Shown here: positions 8,560-17,158 of the stretch, piece after piece
How the letters are laid out: each line of letters starts with the position of its first letter
Numbering within the stretch: position 1 is the stretch's first letter
Source of the DNA: an uncultured bacterium
Lineage (GTDB): Bacteria > Bacteroidota > Bacteroidia > Bacteroidales > Bacteroidaceae
NCBI GenBank assembly: GCA_905215555.1
Contig: CAJMQU010000012.1
Location: forward strand, 1-64,000
DNA length: 64,000 nt
Direction of reading: 5' to 3'
Translations under genes and position numbers: made by a program
Notes under the pieces: generated by a model
What the model was told of the DNA's origin: nothing
Database searches by the model: none
What the model saw: the letters and a program-made list of their open reading frames with translations, nothing else

Positions 8560-9678
8560 ATGATAATCTGCCTTTTTGAAACTGTGGTAGCATTCGCTGT
8601 CAGTTGCCTGCTCAGCGCAATGATTATCCCCAGGATATCACTTGTAGCCTTCAAGCGACGGCTTTTCGATCCGTTGAGTGAACGCAAGTTACATACGCTC
8701 CCCATTCCCCGTCTGGGGGGAATCGCTTTTTTCCCATGCATCACAGTGCCCATTTCGCTCGTCATCGCTTGCCATAATCTATGCACGGACAGCAACCTGC
8801 TCAGTTGGAAACAGTCCACCTGTCTGCTCACCCTATTCAGTTGTCTCTTCATACTTTATCTGATGGGAATGAGAGATGACCTGATAGGCATGCGTTACCG
8901 CGCCAAATTTGTCATCCAGACACTATGCGGCCTCCTATTGGCCGCCTCCGGTTTTTGCTTCGACAATCTCTACGGGCTGTTCGGCATCTACGAACTACCC
9001 CGCTACGTAGGCATACCGTTCACAGTCTTCATCATTGTCTATATCATGAACGCAATCAACCTGATAGACGGCATCGACGGTCTGGCTTCCGGACTAAGCA
9101 TGATAGCATTCTTCGCTTTCGGTTGCATGTTCGTCAGTCTGCACTGGTGGCTGTATGCCTTCATTTCCTTTGCAGCTTTGGGTGCCCTGATACCGTTCTT
9201 CTACTATAATATGTTCGGGCAGCCCCATCGCGGACGGAAAGTGTTTATGGGAGATACCGGTTCATTAACCATCGGCTTGCTACTGGCCGTAATGGCCATT
9301 CATCTCAGCATGTTCAACCCCGCCAAAGAAAGCATCTTCCCCGGTGCCATCGTGACGGCTTTCTCTTTTCTGCTGGTGCCGATGCTGGACGTGGTTCGCG
9401 TGGTGCTCCACCGCCTTCGCAACCATCAGCCGCCGTTTCTTCCCGACAAGAATCATATACACCATAAATTCATCGCCCTGGGAATGTCGCAACGCCGGGC
9501 CTTGGGTTTCATCCTCAGCATCGCCTGGGGTTTTATTGCGGCCAATACCATCTTAGCCTCTCATCTGTCCGTCACCGCACTGTTCCTGCTGGATGTGACA
9601 GTGTGGACAGCAATGCACTTCTATATTACAGCAAAAATTACCAAAAAGACAAGAAAACAATATAAGCATATACTATAA
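8560..9678 (+). CDS. Undecaprenyl-phosphate sugar-1-phosphate transferase (WecA/MraY family)
   Basis: A polytopic membrane protein of 372 residues with about ten transmembrane segments. Family motifs are NAINLIDGIDGLASG (Mg and substrate binding) and GDTGSLTIG, plus the cytoplasmic HHKF segment near residue 305. It should transfer a HexNAc-1-phosphate or related sugar-1-phosphate from a UDP-sugar to undecaprenyl phosphate, starting the capsule repeat unit on the inner face of the cytoplasmic membrane. It sits between upxY and the export genes, as expected for an initiating transferase. Sugar specificity cannot be told from sequence. Confidence 0.88.
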   Translation: MIICLFETVVAFAVSCLLSAMIIPRISLVAFKRRLFDPLSERKLHTLPIPRLGGIAFFPCITVPISLVIACHNLCTDSNLLSWKQSTCLLTLFSCLFILYLMGMRDDLIGMRYRAKFVIQTLCGLLLAASGFCFDNLYGLFGIYELPRYVGIPFTVFIIVYIMNAINLIDGIDGLASGLSMIAFFAFGCMFVSLHWWLYAFISFAALGALIPFFYYNMFGQPHRGRKVFMGDTGSLTIGLLLAVMAIHLSMFNPAKESIFPGAIVTAFSFLLVPMLDVVRVVLHRLRNHQPPFLPDKNHIHHKFIALGMSQRRALGFILSIAWGFIAANTILASHLSVTALFLLDVTVWTAMHFYITAKITKKTRKQYKHIL

Positions 9679-9690
9679 TTCAGTTTCAAT

Positions 9691-10485
9691 ATGAAGAATC
9701 ATCTTTTATACTTACTCTTTTCGTTGACGGTACTTTCTTCGTGCAACACGTCAAAAGAGATTATCTATTTTCAGGATGTGGAGGTCAATAGCCCCCAAGC
9801 CATTGCTCCGCCCAAAGACATCACCGTGCAACCCAAAGACCAGATATCCATCATAGTATCGAGCAAAGATCCTGAGCTGGCGGCTTTGTTCAATCTGACC
9901 CGCGTGCAATACAAGGTAGGTTCCACTGAGCAGAATAGCGGCAACAATAACGGAGAAATCTCCGGTTATACACTGGATGACGAGGGCACCATCGACTTCC
10001 CCGTGTTGGGAAGCCTCACCGTGGCAGGCATGACGCGAAGCCAGATTGCCGCGCTGGTGAAACAAAGGCTGAAGGAAGAAAATCTGGTGAACGACCCGGT
10101 AGTCACCGTGGAGTTTATGAACCTCAGCTTCTCCGTTCTGGGCGAAGTGAAGTCTCCCGGAAAATACGGCATTTCCAAAGATTATATAACCCTGCTGGAA
10201 GCTATCAGCATGGCCGGTGACCTGACCATTTACGGCAAGCGGGACGCCATCTTTGTGATCCGCGAGGAAAAAGAAGAACGGGTGACACACTGGGTGGATC
10301 TCCGTTCCTGCGATTTATTCAAATCTCCCGTTTATTACCTGAAACAGAACGACGTGGTGTATGTGCAACCCAACAAGGTGCGTGCCGGACAATCCACCCT
10401 GAATGAAAACAGCGTGAAAAGTGTAGGATTGTGGATCAGTATAGGGTCGTTCCTTACCTCCCTGGGAGTGTTGTTGTTTAAGTAA
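9691..10485 (+). CDS. Wza-like polysaccharide export lipoprotein
   Basis: 264 residues: a lipoprotein signal (MKNHLLYLLF to LSSCNT), a polysaccharide-export domain (about 40-135) and an SLBB domain (about 140-225, beginning NLSFSVLGEVKSPGKYG), then a C-terminal hydrophobic helix (VGLWISIGSFLTSLGVLLF). The family forms the outer-membrane or periplasmic channel for capsule export, working with the Wzc-like protein encoded 23 bases downstream. The final helix is the expected outer-membrane-spanning element. Confidence 0.9.
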   Translation: MKNHLLYLLFSLTVLSSCNTSKEIIYFQDVEVNSPQAIAPPKDITVQPKDQISIIVSSKDPELAALFNLTRVQYKVGSTEQNSGNNNGEISGYTLDDEGTIDFPVLGSLTVAGMTRSQIAALVKQRLKEENLVNDPVVTVEFMNLSFSVLGEVKSPGKYGISKDYITLLEAISMAGDLTIYGKRDAIFVIREEKEERVTHWVDLRSCDLFKSPVYYLKQNDVVYVQPNKVRAGQSTLNENSVKSVGLWISIGSFLTSLGVLLFK

Positions 10486-10508
10486 TATAAAAAAAGTAGT
10501 AAAATAGT

Positions 10509-12887
10509 ATGGTTGAAAAGAAAAAGCCTGCCGATGATTTTATACGGATACAGGATTTATGGGGAATGTTTGTCCCCAAGTGGTATTGGTTTGCCGGTTC
10601 CCTGTTCATCACCCTGACTGTAGCGGCATTATACCTGCTGAGTACTCCGCCCATTTACACGCGTACCGCCGCCATCCTCGTCAAAGACAACTCGAAAAGC
10701 AACTCTTCGACAAGCGCGATGAGCGATTTTTCTGATCTGGGCATCTTCAAATCCAATACCAATATCAACAATGAGCTACTGACATTGAAGTCCCCCACCC
10801 TGATGACCGAGGTAGTCAACCGGTTGGGATTGAACGAAAGCTTCACCGTACGCAGGGGACTGAAGAACGTCGATTTATACAAATCGGTTCCTGTGGCCAT
10901 CACGTTCCTCGACAAAGTGGAAGCTCCATTGAGTTTCACTATCGAGTTCTCCTCAAAAGACACGTTTGCCATTTCCGAGTTTGAAGTGTCGGGAACAACC
11001 ATAAGAGAAACCTTCTCCGCACAAACGGGCGACTCCATACACACCCCCGCCGGAACGATGATCGTATCGCCTGCACAAGAACCCTCCGAAGCTTTTATGG
11101 ACATACCTATCCGGTATACCCGAAGAAGCGTGCGAGGTGTTGCCGATGCCTATGCCAAAGCACTGGTTGCCGAATTGGGCAACGAAGACGCCACCATCAT
11201 CAACCTCAGTATCAACGATACCTCCATCCGGAAGGCGGAAGATATCCTGAACACCTTGATCGAAGTCTATAACGAGAACTGGATTCAAGACAAGAACCAG
11301 ATTGCCATCAGTACCTCGCAGTTCATCAGCGACCGTCTGGGCGTAATTGAGAACGAACTGGGACATGTGGACGAAAACATCTCCAGCTACAAAAGCGAGC
11401 ATCTGCTGCCCGACGTGCAGGCAGCTTCCAGCCTCTACATGGCGCAGTCTGCTGAAAACAAGAAAGAACTGTCGGCACTAAGCAACCAGCTCTCCACCGC
11501 CCAATACATCCGCAGAGAACTGAATGCCAAACAATTGGACCAACCGTTGCCGACCAACTCCGGCATCGTCAACGCCAATATAGAAACCCTCATCAGCGAA
11601 TACAACAATCTGGTACTCGACCGCAACCGCCTGATAGCCAACAGTAGCGAGAAGAACCCATTGGTAAAGAATATGGCAAGTTCCCTGCAAAGCATGCAAC
11701 GCACCATCATCCAGTCGGTCGACAATCTGATCGTCTCCCTGAACACCCAAATCCGCAGCATTCGCCAGCAGGAGGAAGCCACCACCAACCGGCTGGCATC
11801 CAATCCGAACCAGGCGAAATACCTGCTGTCAGTAGAGCGCCAGCAAAAGGTGAAAGAAGAGCTTTACCTCTATCTGCTCCAGAAACGCGAGGAAAACGAA
11901 CTTTCGCAAGCATTCACCGCCTACAACACCCGTCTGATCACCGCCCCGCGCGGCAGCATGTTTCCCACTGCTCCCCGCAAGATGAACATCCTGCTGGTGG
12001 CATTTGCCATCGGCCTGCTGGTTCCGGCAGTGGTTATCTTCATGAAGGAGAACATGAATACCAAAGTACGCGGCCGCAAAGACCTGGAAAGTCTGAGTGT
12101 GCCGTTCATAGGCGAGATTCCCCAATATTACGGCACAAAAAGGAAATGGAAAATCAGCTCCCGAAAGCGTCAAGAAATGAAAACCATCGTGGTGAAGGAA
12201 GGCAGCCGGAATATCATCAACGAGGCATTCCGCGTACTGCGTTCCAACATGGACTTTATGGCAAGTAAAGACAACAGCCAGAATGTCTTCGTACTCACCT
12301 CGTTCAATCCCGGCAGTGGAAAGAGTTTTCTGACCATGAACATAGCCATAAGTTTCGCCATCAAAAAGAAAAAAGTACTGGTCATTGACGGTGACTTGCG
12401 ACACGGTTCCACTTCTTCCTACATCGACTCTCCGGATAAGGGACTGAGCGACTATCTGGGCAACCGGGTAGAAGACTGGAGGAAAATCATCGTCCCCGAC
12501 AAAACGTACGGAAACCTGCACATCCTCCCCATCGGGACCGTACCACCCAACCCCACGGAACTGCTGGAAGACCACAAATTAGCGACCTTAATAACTGCTT
12601 TGAAACCGGAATATGATTATATCTTCATCGACTGTCCCCCCGTAGACATCGTGGCCGACGCACAAATCATCGAGAAGTGTGCGGACCGCACCATTTTTAT
12701 AATCCGTTCCGGCATGCTGGACCGCTCCATGCTTTCCGAACTGGAGAATATGTATACCGGAAAACGTTTCAAAAATCTCTCCATGATACTGAACGGAACC
12801 GAAAGTACCGGAGGACGTTACGGATATGGCTATCGCTACGGATACCATTACGGCTATGCTTCCTATTATGGCGGCAAAGAGAAATAA
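10509..12887 (+). CDS. Wzc-like chain-length determinant / bacterial tyrosine kinase
   Basis: A 792-residue inner-membrane co-polymerase with a fused BY-kinase domain. Order: Wzz domain with the first transmembrane helix near residues 25-50, a periplasmic coiled-coil region (about 270-460), a second helix (about 490-515), and a cytoplasmic kinase with Walker A PGSGKS (about 601-606), Walker A' VLVIDGDLRHG and Walker B YIFIDCPP. The C-terminus is a tyrosine cluster (YGYGYRYGYHYGY, about 775-787) that is autophosphorylated in this family. Cycles of phosphorylation control polymer length and export. A PHP-type phosphatase, the expected partner, follows 45 bases downstream. Confidence 0.93.
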   Translation: MVEKKKPADDFIRIQDLWGMFVPKWYWFAGSLFITLTVAALYLLSTPPIYTRTAAILVKDNSKSNSSTSAMSDFSDLGIFKSNTNINNELLTLKSPTLMTEVVNRLGLNESFTVRRGLKNVDLYKSVPVAITFLDKVEAPLSFTIEFSSKDTFAISEFEVSGTTIRETFSAQTGDSIHTPAGTMIVSPAQEPSEAFMDIPIRYTRRSVRGVADAYAKALVAELGNEDATIINLSINDTSIRKAEDILNTLIEVYNENWIQDKNQIAISTSQFISDRLGVIENELGHVDENISSYKSEHLLPDVQAASSLYMAQSAENKKELSALSNQLSTAQYIRRELNAKQLDQPLPTNSGIVNANIETLISEYNNLVLDRNRLIANSSEKNPLVKNMASSLQSMQRTIIQSVDNLIVSLNTQIRSIRQQEEATTNRLASNPNQAKYLLSVERQQKVKEELYLYLLQKREENELSQAFTAYNTRLITAPRGSMFPTAPRKMNILLVAFAIGLLVPAVVIFMKENMNTKVRGRKDLESLSVPFIGEIPQYYGTKRKWKISSRKRQEMKTIVVKEGSRNIINEAFRVLRSNMDFMASKDNSQNVFVLTSFNPGSGKSFLTMNIAISFAIKKKKVLVIDGDLRHGSTSSYIDSPDKGLSDYLGNRVEDWRKIIVPDKTYGNLHILPIGTVPPNPTELLEDHKLATLITALKPEYDYIFIDCPPVDIVADAQIIEKCADRTIFIIRSGMLDRSMLSELENMYTGKRFKNLSMILNGTESTGGRYGYGYRYGYHYGYASYYGGKEK

Positions 12888-12932
12888 GACTAGCAACTAC
12901 TGGAAGCAGTTTCAATAACAGCAATAAGTTCC

Positions 12933-13661
12933 ATGTGGTTATTTTCCAAATCCCAATCCATTGCAGAAAGCGGCCTTCTGAAAGGAGCGACCGACCACCA
13001 TTGTCACATCCTGCCCGGAGTGGACGATGGTGTGAAGACAATGGACGAATCACTCGTAATCCTGTATCTGATGGAAAGCCAGGGTATCCGCAAAGTATGG
13101 CTCACTCCTCATGTGATGGAGGATATCCCCAATACCACTCTTGCCTTGAAAGAGAAATTCGAGGAGTTGCAAACCTCCTACCGAGGTGCAATGACACTGC
13201 ATCTGGCCGCCGAATACATGATGGACAATCTCTTCGAGAAGCGTCTGGAAGCTGGTGATCTGCTCCCACTCTGCGAAAACAGCGGGCAGTATCTGCTGGT
13301 GGAAACTTCCTGTTTCAATCCGCCTATGAATCTGTTGTCCGTCCTGAAACGCATACGTGCGAAGGGGTATCAGCCCTTGCTGGCACATCCCGAACGTTAC
13401 CTATATATGAATATGCCGGATTATTGCGCATTGAAGCAAGAACGTATCGCTTTCCAGTTGAACCTTCCGTCGCTGACGGGAGTGTATGGCGTGCATGCAC
13501 AAAAAAAGGCCGCATCCCTGCTGAAAGCGGGGATGTACGACCTGACAGGAACCGATATGCACTCTCCGGAGAACTTCAGAGTATGGCTCGGAACACAGAT
13601 TGGCAGTCGAGACAGGGACATGCTTTCGGCACGCTTCCAGGCATGTCGCGATGGCCTCTGA
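12933..13661 (+). CDS. PHP-family tyrosine-protein phosphatase (CpsB/YwqE type)
   Basis: 242 residues of the Mn-dependent PHP phosphatase family that dephosphorylates the tyrosine tail of Wzc-like kinases. Metal-binding motifs are visible: DHHCHILPGVDDG near residue 22, the LTPHVME segment, the AHPERY segment and TDMH near the C-terminus. It follows the kinase gene, supporting a kinase-phosphatase pair. Its last 86 bases overlap the 3' end of the leftward amidase gene (13576-14094), a tail-to-tail overlap in which both frames look genuine. It is the last rightward gene before the inverted module. Confidence 0.88.
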   Translation: MWLFSKSQSIAESGLLKGATDHHCHILPGVDDGVKTMDESLVILYLMESQGIRKVWLTPHVMEDIPNTTLALKEKFEELQTSYRGAMTLHLAAEYMMDNLFEKRLEAGDLLPLCENSGQYLLVETSCFNPPMNLLSVLKRIRAKGYQPLLAHPERYLYMNMPDYCALKQERIAFQLNLPSLTGVYGVHAQKKAASLLKAGMYDLTGTDMHSPENFRVWLGTQIGSRDRDMLSARFQACRDGL

Positions 13662-14094
13662 GCTGCGCCTTCGGGAAGAGTTTCAGCAGCTTCGACAACA
13701 GTTGTTCCAGTTGTTCAAACTGTTCCCCGGTGAGCGTGTCGGCAGGATGTCCTTCCGTGTCCAGTCCACCTTCGTAGCATACGCCGATGGAGCACCGGTT
13801 GAAAGGACGGCAGTGGGCTCCCACTTCGAGCAACCGGCGATGCTGGCTGACGGTTCCGTCACGGCGGACGTAGAAGTGATAACCGATGGTACGGAATCCG
13901 CGGGCACGATGGTCACGCATGAGTTGCTCCACCGTATAATTGCAGTTACAGCGGGTGGCGGAACAGTGCAGGATAATGTAGCGTACCGAGTCGGTGGAGT
14001 CCATCATCAATCCGCTTTCCACCCCGGCGAGGAGTTCACGCTCACTGAGCACTTCATCCCCGCCTACGGTCATGGGAAATGTCTCCTGTATCAT
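13576..14094 (-). CDS. N-acetylmuramoyl-L-alanine amidase (Amidase_2 / PGRP fold)
   Basis: 172 residues. A zinc amidase that cuts between N-acetylmuramic acid and L-alanine in peptidoglycan. Visible: IILHCSATRCN (first zinc His), the GYHFYVRRDG segment, HCRPFNRCSIGVCYEGG and the C-terminal GHRDMPGSVPKACPCLD with the second His and the zinc Cys. No signal peptide is seen, which fits a cytoplasmic or phage-lysin-like protein. Its ATG overlaps the stop of the upstream smalltalk gene (ATGA), implying translational coupling. The same amidase/smalltalk/HU order is common in Bacteroides capsule loci and prophage-like regions; its job there is unknown. Confidence 0.9.
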   Translation of the reverse strand: MIQETFPMTVGGDEVLSERELLAGVESGLMMDSTDSVRYIILHCSATRCNCNYTVEQLMRDHRARGFRTIGYHFYVRRDGTVSQHRRLLEVGAHCRPFNRCSIGVCYEGGLDTEGHPADTLTGEQFEQLEQLLSKLLKLFPKAQLRGHRDMPGSVPKACPCLDCQSVFRAIL

Positions 14095-14225
14095 GGCAGC
14101 ATAGATTCAATGACGGTTGAACAACTGGTCACGCCCAGTGCCGTGAGAGCCGCAATGGCTGCCTGGATGATGGCGTTGAGCAGGGATACCCAAGTGATTT
14201 TATTCTTTTTTACAGAGTCAGACAT
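14091..14225 (-). CDS. Smalltalk-family small protein
   Basis: A 44-residue protein beginning MSDSVKKNKITW with a single hydrophobic segment (about 12-33, LLNAIIQAAIAALTALGV). Short proteins of this build placed between an HU-like gene and an amidase are named smalltalk in Bacteroides annotation; their function is unknown. The last bases ATGA overlap the amidase start. A single membrane helix next to a peptidoglycan amidase resembles a minimal holin, but that is speculation. Confidence 0.75.
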   Translation of the reverse strand: MSDSVKKNKITWVSLLNAIIQAAIAALTALGVTSCSTVIESMLP

Positions 14226-14263
14226 GAGATTTATGATTTATAATTATTATTTTTTTTAATTCC

Positions 14264-14278
14264 AACGCCTCCGGCGTT
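14264..14278 (-). other. Short hairpin between HU-like and smalltalk genes
   Basis: Six-base arms AACGCC and GGCGTT around three bases. It lies just after the HU-like stop codon and 39 bases before the smalltalk start. On the leftward strand it is followed by A-rich, not T-rich, sequence, so it is not an intrinsic terminator; mRNA processing or stabilisation is possible. Confidence 0.3.
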
Positions 14279-14282
14279 AGAT

Positions 14283-14783
14283 TCATCCCAGCGGGTTTTC
14301 GTCGACACCTCCTCCGGGGTTGTCACTGCCGCCTCCATCGTCCACGTCACCCGGATCGGAGGAAGTCACTTGCTTGATGACGTTTCCGTCCTTGTCGTAG
14401 CAGGTGATGTTGACGGAGGTATCTTTCAGTTCCTGCTTGATGTCGACACTGGGGGTAAAGATAACTTTGCGGGTGGTGATGAGTCCTGTACTCACATCCT
14501 CCACTTTGGTCACCGCCCCGGCCTGCAAGCCGAAGCGCATGGTTCCCAGTCCGGGCACGGCAACGGAATGTCCTTCGGTAGCCCATGCCTTGACGACATC
14601 ACCGATAGCTTGCCAGGCGGCATTGATGCTTCCCTTCGGAATACCCGACCGTATGGAGGCTTCGGATATGACTTTTTCCTGCTTCAACGTGCTGTAGATT
14701 TCCGCCTGCATGATGAAACGATACTCCCCTTTAGAGGGGCCCACCGCCAGTTTGGTCTGACGGGCTTTTACTTTGATTCCCAT
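14283..14783 (-). CDS. HU-family DNA-binding protein with Gly/Asp/Pro tail
   Basis: 166 residues of the Bacteroidetes HU/IHF-like family. The HU-like fold covers about 1-125, with recognisable segments SIRSGIPKGSINAAW and GHSVAVPGLGTMRFG. The low-complexity tail (about 143-166) is rich in Gly, Asp, Ser and Pro. Such proteins occur in nearly every Bacteroides capsule locus beside an amidase; whether they compact DNA, help promoter inversion or act elsewhere is not known. A leftward TATCTTTG box lies upstream at 14864-14871, so this gene may start a transcript with smalltalk and the amidase. Confidence 0.87.
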   Translation of the reverse strand: MGIKVKARQTKLAVGPSKGEYRFIMQAEIYSTLKQEKVISEASIRSGIPKGSINAAWQAIGDVVKAWATEGHSVAVPGLGTMRFGLQAGAVTKVEDVSTGLITTRKVIFTPSVDIKQELKDTSVNITCYDKDGNVIKQVTSSDPGDVDDGGGSDNPGGGVDENPLG

Positions 14784-14863
14784 AATCTCAATAAATTAGT
14801 CAATAATGTTAAATGGCAGGGTGTGGCAAGTGACTTTTGACACACCCTTAAATAATCTACTGA

Positions 14864-14871
14864 CAAAGATA
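14864..14871 (-). promoter_or_regulatory. Putative promoter -7 box for HU-like/smalltalk/amidase genes
   Basis: TATCTTTG on the leftward strand, a full TAnnTTTG match, about 80 bases before the HU-like start. No -33 TTTG at standard spacing. Transcription would start near 14857. Confidence 0.4.
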
Positions 14872-14924
14872 TCATGCACCGGAAAACGGCTTATGGGTTT
14901 CGATGGGTTCCGATGGGTTTCTCC

Positions 14925-15140
14925 TTACGGGTCGCCCAAATGGTGGGTTATCAGCGACACTTGCCGGGACATGAGCAACTTCTGCGAACGATGATAACCG
15001 GCAGCTTCCAGTTCCTCCATCAAGGGAGGGCAACTGTGAACCCACCGCATCAGACGGTTGGTACCTACTGCGGGCGTTGATTCCGGAAAATAGAGAAGAG
15101 CCAGTTCGCTCTTCTTCATGGAGAAAGGATGAAAAAGCAT
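14925..15140 (-). CDS. DUF4248 family protein
   Basis: About 71 residues. The core KKSELALLYFPESTP, a central MRWVHSCPPLMEEL and the tail QVSLITHHLGDP match what I recall of the DUF4248 pattern (ELAxLYFP, then a helical segment ending GEP/GDP). The fold looks like a small helix-turn-helix, so DNA binding is possible, but no function is established. The start is uncertain: Met codons at 15146, 15140 and 15119 are all in frame; I chose the one that gives the family length. It belongs to the leftward VirE/DUF3987/HU module. Confidence 0.7.
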   Translation of the reverse strand: MLFHPFSMKKSELALLYFPESTPAVGTNRLMRWVHSCPPLMEELEAAGYHRSQKLLMSRQVSLITHHLGDP

Positions 15141-15273
15141 AGTCATTAAAATAAAAATTGAAAATAAATCAAGTCTTTTTGCAGGGGGTATGAAAGCCAC
15201 GGAATCACTACCCTATTGGAAAAATATTTTTTCCCAGTTGGGAAAAAAAATCAAGGGCTTGACAAATGTGGCA

Positions 15274-15299
15274 AAACTTGCAAACTTGCAAAACTTGCA
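15274..15299 (+). repeat. AACTTGCAA-type repeat, copy 1 of a 26-bp inverted pair
   Basis: Contains three AACTTGCA units in tandem. All 26 bases occur exactly, in inverted orientation, at 16848-16873 inside the DUF3987 gene. Similarity continues past the core into CA-rich DNA (15300-15340 against 16847-16810). This copy lies 66 bases beyond the DUF3987 stop codon. Confidence 0.7.
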
Positions 15300-15364
15300 G
15301 TGGCTCTCACCCCCACACACGTACACACGCGCGAGACAAATCGTTTTTCATACCCAACGATTTC

Positions 15365-17158
15365 TCAATTAAACCTGTACTCTCCCCTGCCGGTTTTCGT
15401 CAGCTGCCTTTTGTCAACCATGCGTTTCAGCAGCGAGTCGAGTGTACCGGGAGATATCCCGCGCTGTTCGCCCACCTGAAGGGCCTGGCTGCGGGTGAAA
15501 CTGAGCGGCAGCAAATCCAGAAATACGTCCTGCGGTAGTTTCTGCTGCACGGTTTCGACTGCCGGAAGGAACGAAAGTATATGGCACGAGTGCAAGTATA
15601 GAGGCTCCGTGAGTGCCAGTACAGCGTGGAAGTCATCATTGCTGACGGTGAGATCGAACTGCGGCACCACTCCGTCTTGCACATTCTCTTGCGCAATATG
15701 AGGCGAGGGAGACAGTCCGGGACACGACATCAGCACCCTGACTATGTTGTAGTCCGTTTTTTCCCCGGCAGGCCGGATGACGTCGTCCGCCGCCACCAGC
15801 AAGGCGTCGAGCGAACGCATCAGTGCCACGACACTGGTGATACGGCAGATGTTGATGGCGATACGTGCCACCGCGCTTTTCATATGGTCGCCATGAACCA
15901 CCCCCGCACGGCTGAACACACGTGAGAGGTGAACGTTGAATTCGTTTTTCTGTGCCTGGGTGAGTCTTAGGTTTATGCTGCTTACAGCGCCTGTCAGGGC
16001 ATCGAGCAACCGCTTCCAACGTTCGCCCCAGATGGTGAACATAGAGTCGTAGTCGTGTCCGGAACGGTCGAACTGGTCCACCCACTCATTGATGGGAGGC
16101 ATATAGTAGAACACTTGGCGTGAGAACAGCCCGTTCTCCGCCGACGGAATGAGCGGCTTCACCTGACCGGGCGTGCCACTGATCAGTACACTGAGATAGG
16201 ATTCTTTACACTCCCGATATTCATGGTTGGTGCGGCGGTTGTAGGCCAGCCTCTCATGGTCGAAACTCTTGCGCAATGTATCGCTCCAGTGACCGTAGTC
16301 TGCGCCGATGGCTGCGCTCACGGTGTCGGCCTCCGTCTCGCATATCAGCCCGGCGCCGTCAGCATCCATCAGATTCTCCAGCATACCGGCTCCGGAGTTG
16401 TCGCCCGCGATGAGAAACATTTTCATGCAAGGCTGTTCGGGTTCGGGCGTATTCGCCTTCTCCTTGCCCATCACGTCCCATTGCGCTTTCTCGCGGCGAT
16501 AGACTTTCATCTTTTCGAAGTATGAATTCATCAGCGAGTCGTGTTTGGGTTCGGCCAGCCGACGCACCCACGTCAGCACCCCTTTTCCGGAAGCGGGCAG
16601 AGCGATGATAAAAGTTTGCAGGCACGGATATTTATTCTTGCGTCCGTAAGTGAAAGTCAGCAACTTGTTGACGGTGGCCCCCAACACGGTGACGGCTCCC
16701 AGCAGCAGGATGTCCCTTTGGGCGGGCGTGTCGCCACAATCTATCACCTGCTGGAGGAATAGCGGCCACTGGTAGTCCGGGAAACAAGGCAGGGAGACGG
16801 AACCGCTTTCTTTTAGCTCACGCACGTGTGTGTGTGGGTGAAGGGGTTGCAAGTTTTGCAAGTTTGCAAGTTTCTTGTCGAGGCGCACCCCTGCCAGTTG
16901 AACCAAATGGAACACTGTTCCCAGGGAATTGCCTCCCCGTCCGTTCAGCAGAGCGTGGTCGTAGAGCTTATCAGCCTCGTCTTGCCGGTATTTAGCGGAC
17001 AAGCTGCAAAGACGGTGGAAAAAACTCCGCCCCGCTTCACCGCAACTGTTAGCCACAGCGAAAGCCAGCGGCATATATTCCTGATAAGTGGGGGCAATAT
17101 CAACTCTTGCCTGTTCGACAGCAACGGTCAATTGTTCGATAATATCAATTTCATTCAT
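15365..17158 (-). CDS. DUF3987 family protein (predicted P-loop ATPase of primase/helicase type)
   Basis: 597 residues. The DUF3987 region spans about 130-500. A candidate nucleotide-binding loop is IIALPASGKG, followed by MFLIAGDNSGAGMLENL. Proteins of this family often accompany VirE-N/primase domains in phage- and plasmid-like replication modules, and are common in Bacteroides capsule loci; no activity has been shown to my knowledge. Residues about 95-115 (KKLANLQNLQPLHPHTH) are low in complexity and encoded by the AACTTGCAA repeat. The protein is followed by DUF4248 and preceded by the VirE-N protein, all leftward. The CPS operon reads antisense across it. Confidence 0.8.
   Translation of the reverse strand: MNEIDIIEQLTVAVEQARVDIAPTYQEYMPLAFAVANSCGEAGRSFFHRLCSLSAKYRQDEADKLYDHALLNGRGGNSLGTVFHLVQLAGVRLDKKLANLQNLQPLHPHTHVRELKESGSVSLPCFPDYQWPLFLQQVIDCGDTPAQRDILLLGAVTVLGATVNKLLTFTYGRKNKYPCLQTFIIALPASGKGVLTWVRRLAEPKHDSLMNSYFEKMKVYRREKAQWDVMGKEKANTPEPEQPCMKMFLIAGDNSGAGMLENLMDADGAGLICETEADTVSAAIGADYGHWSDTLRKSFDHERLAYNRRTNHEYRECKESYLSVLISGTPGQVKPLIPSAENGLFSRQVFYYMPPINEWVDQFDRSGHDYDSMFTIWGERWKRLLDALTGAVSSINLRLTQAQKNEFNVHLSRVFSRAGVVHGDHMKSAVARIAINICRITSVVALMRSLDALLVAADDVIRPAGEKTDYNIVRVLMSCPGLSPSPHIAQENVQDGVVPQFDLTVSNDDFHAVLALTEPLYLHSCHILSFLPAVETVQQKLPQDVFLDLLPLSFTRSQALQVGEQRGISPGTLDSLLKRMVDKRQLTKTGRGEYRFN
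16848..16873 (-). repeat. AACTTGCAA-type repeat, copy 2 of a 26-bp inverted pair
   Basis: Exact reverse complement of 15274-15299, located within the DUF3987 coding sequence (about codons 95-103), 1.55 kb away. In the coding strand it specifies the KLANLQNLQ stretch. Confidence 0.7.

Noticed and set aside
11829..12575. 248-codon frame on the - strand within the Wzc-like gene.
   Set aside because: Antisense to the Walker A and linker region of a clear BY-kinase; no recognisable product.
13600..14259. 219-codon + strand frame across the amidase and smalltalk genes.
   Set aside because: The leftward frames carry zinc-amidase motifs and a coupled ATGA overlap; the + frame has none.
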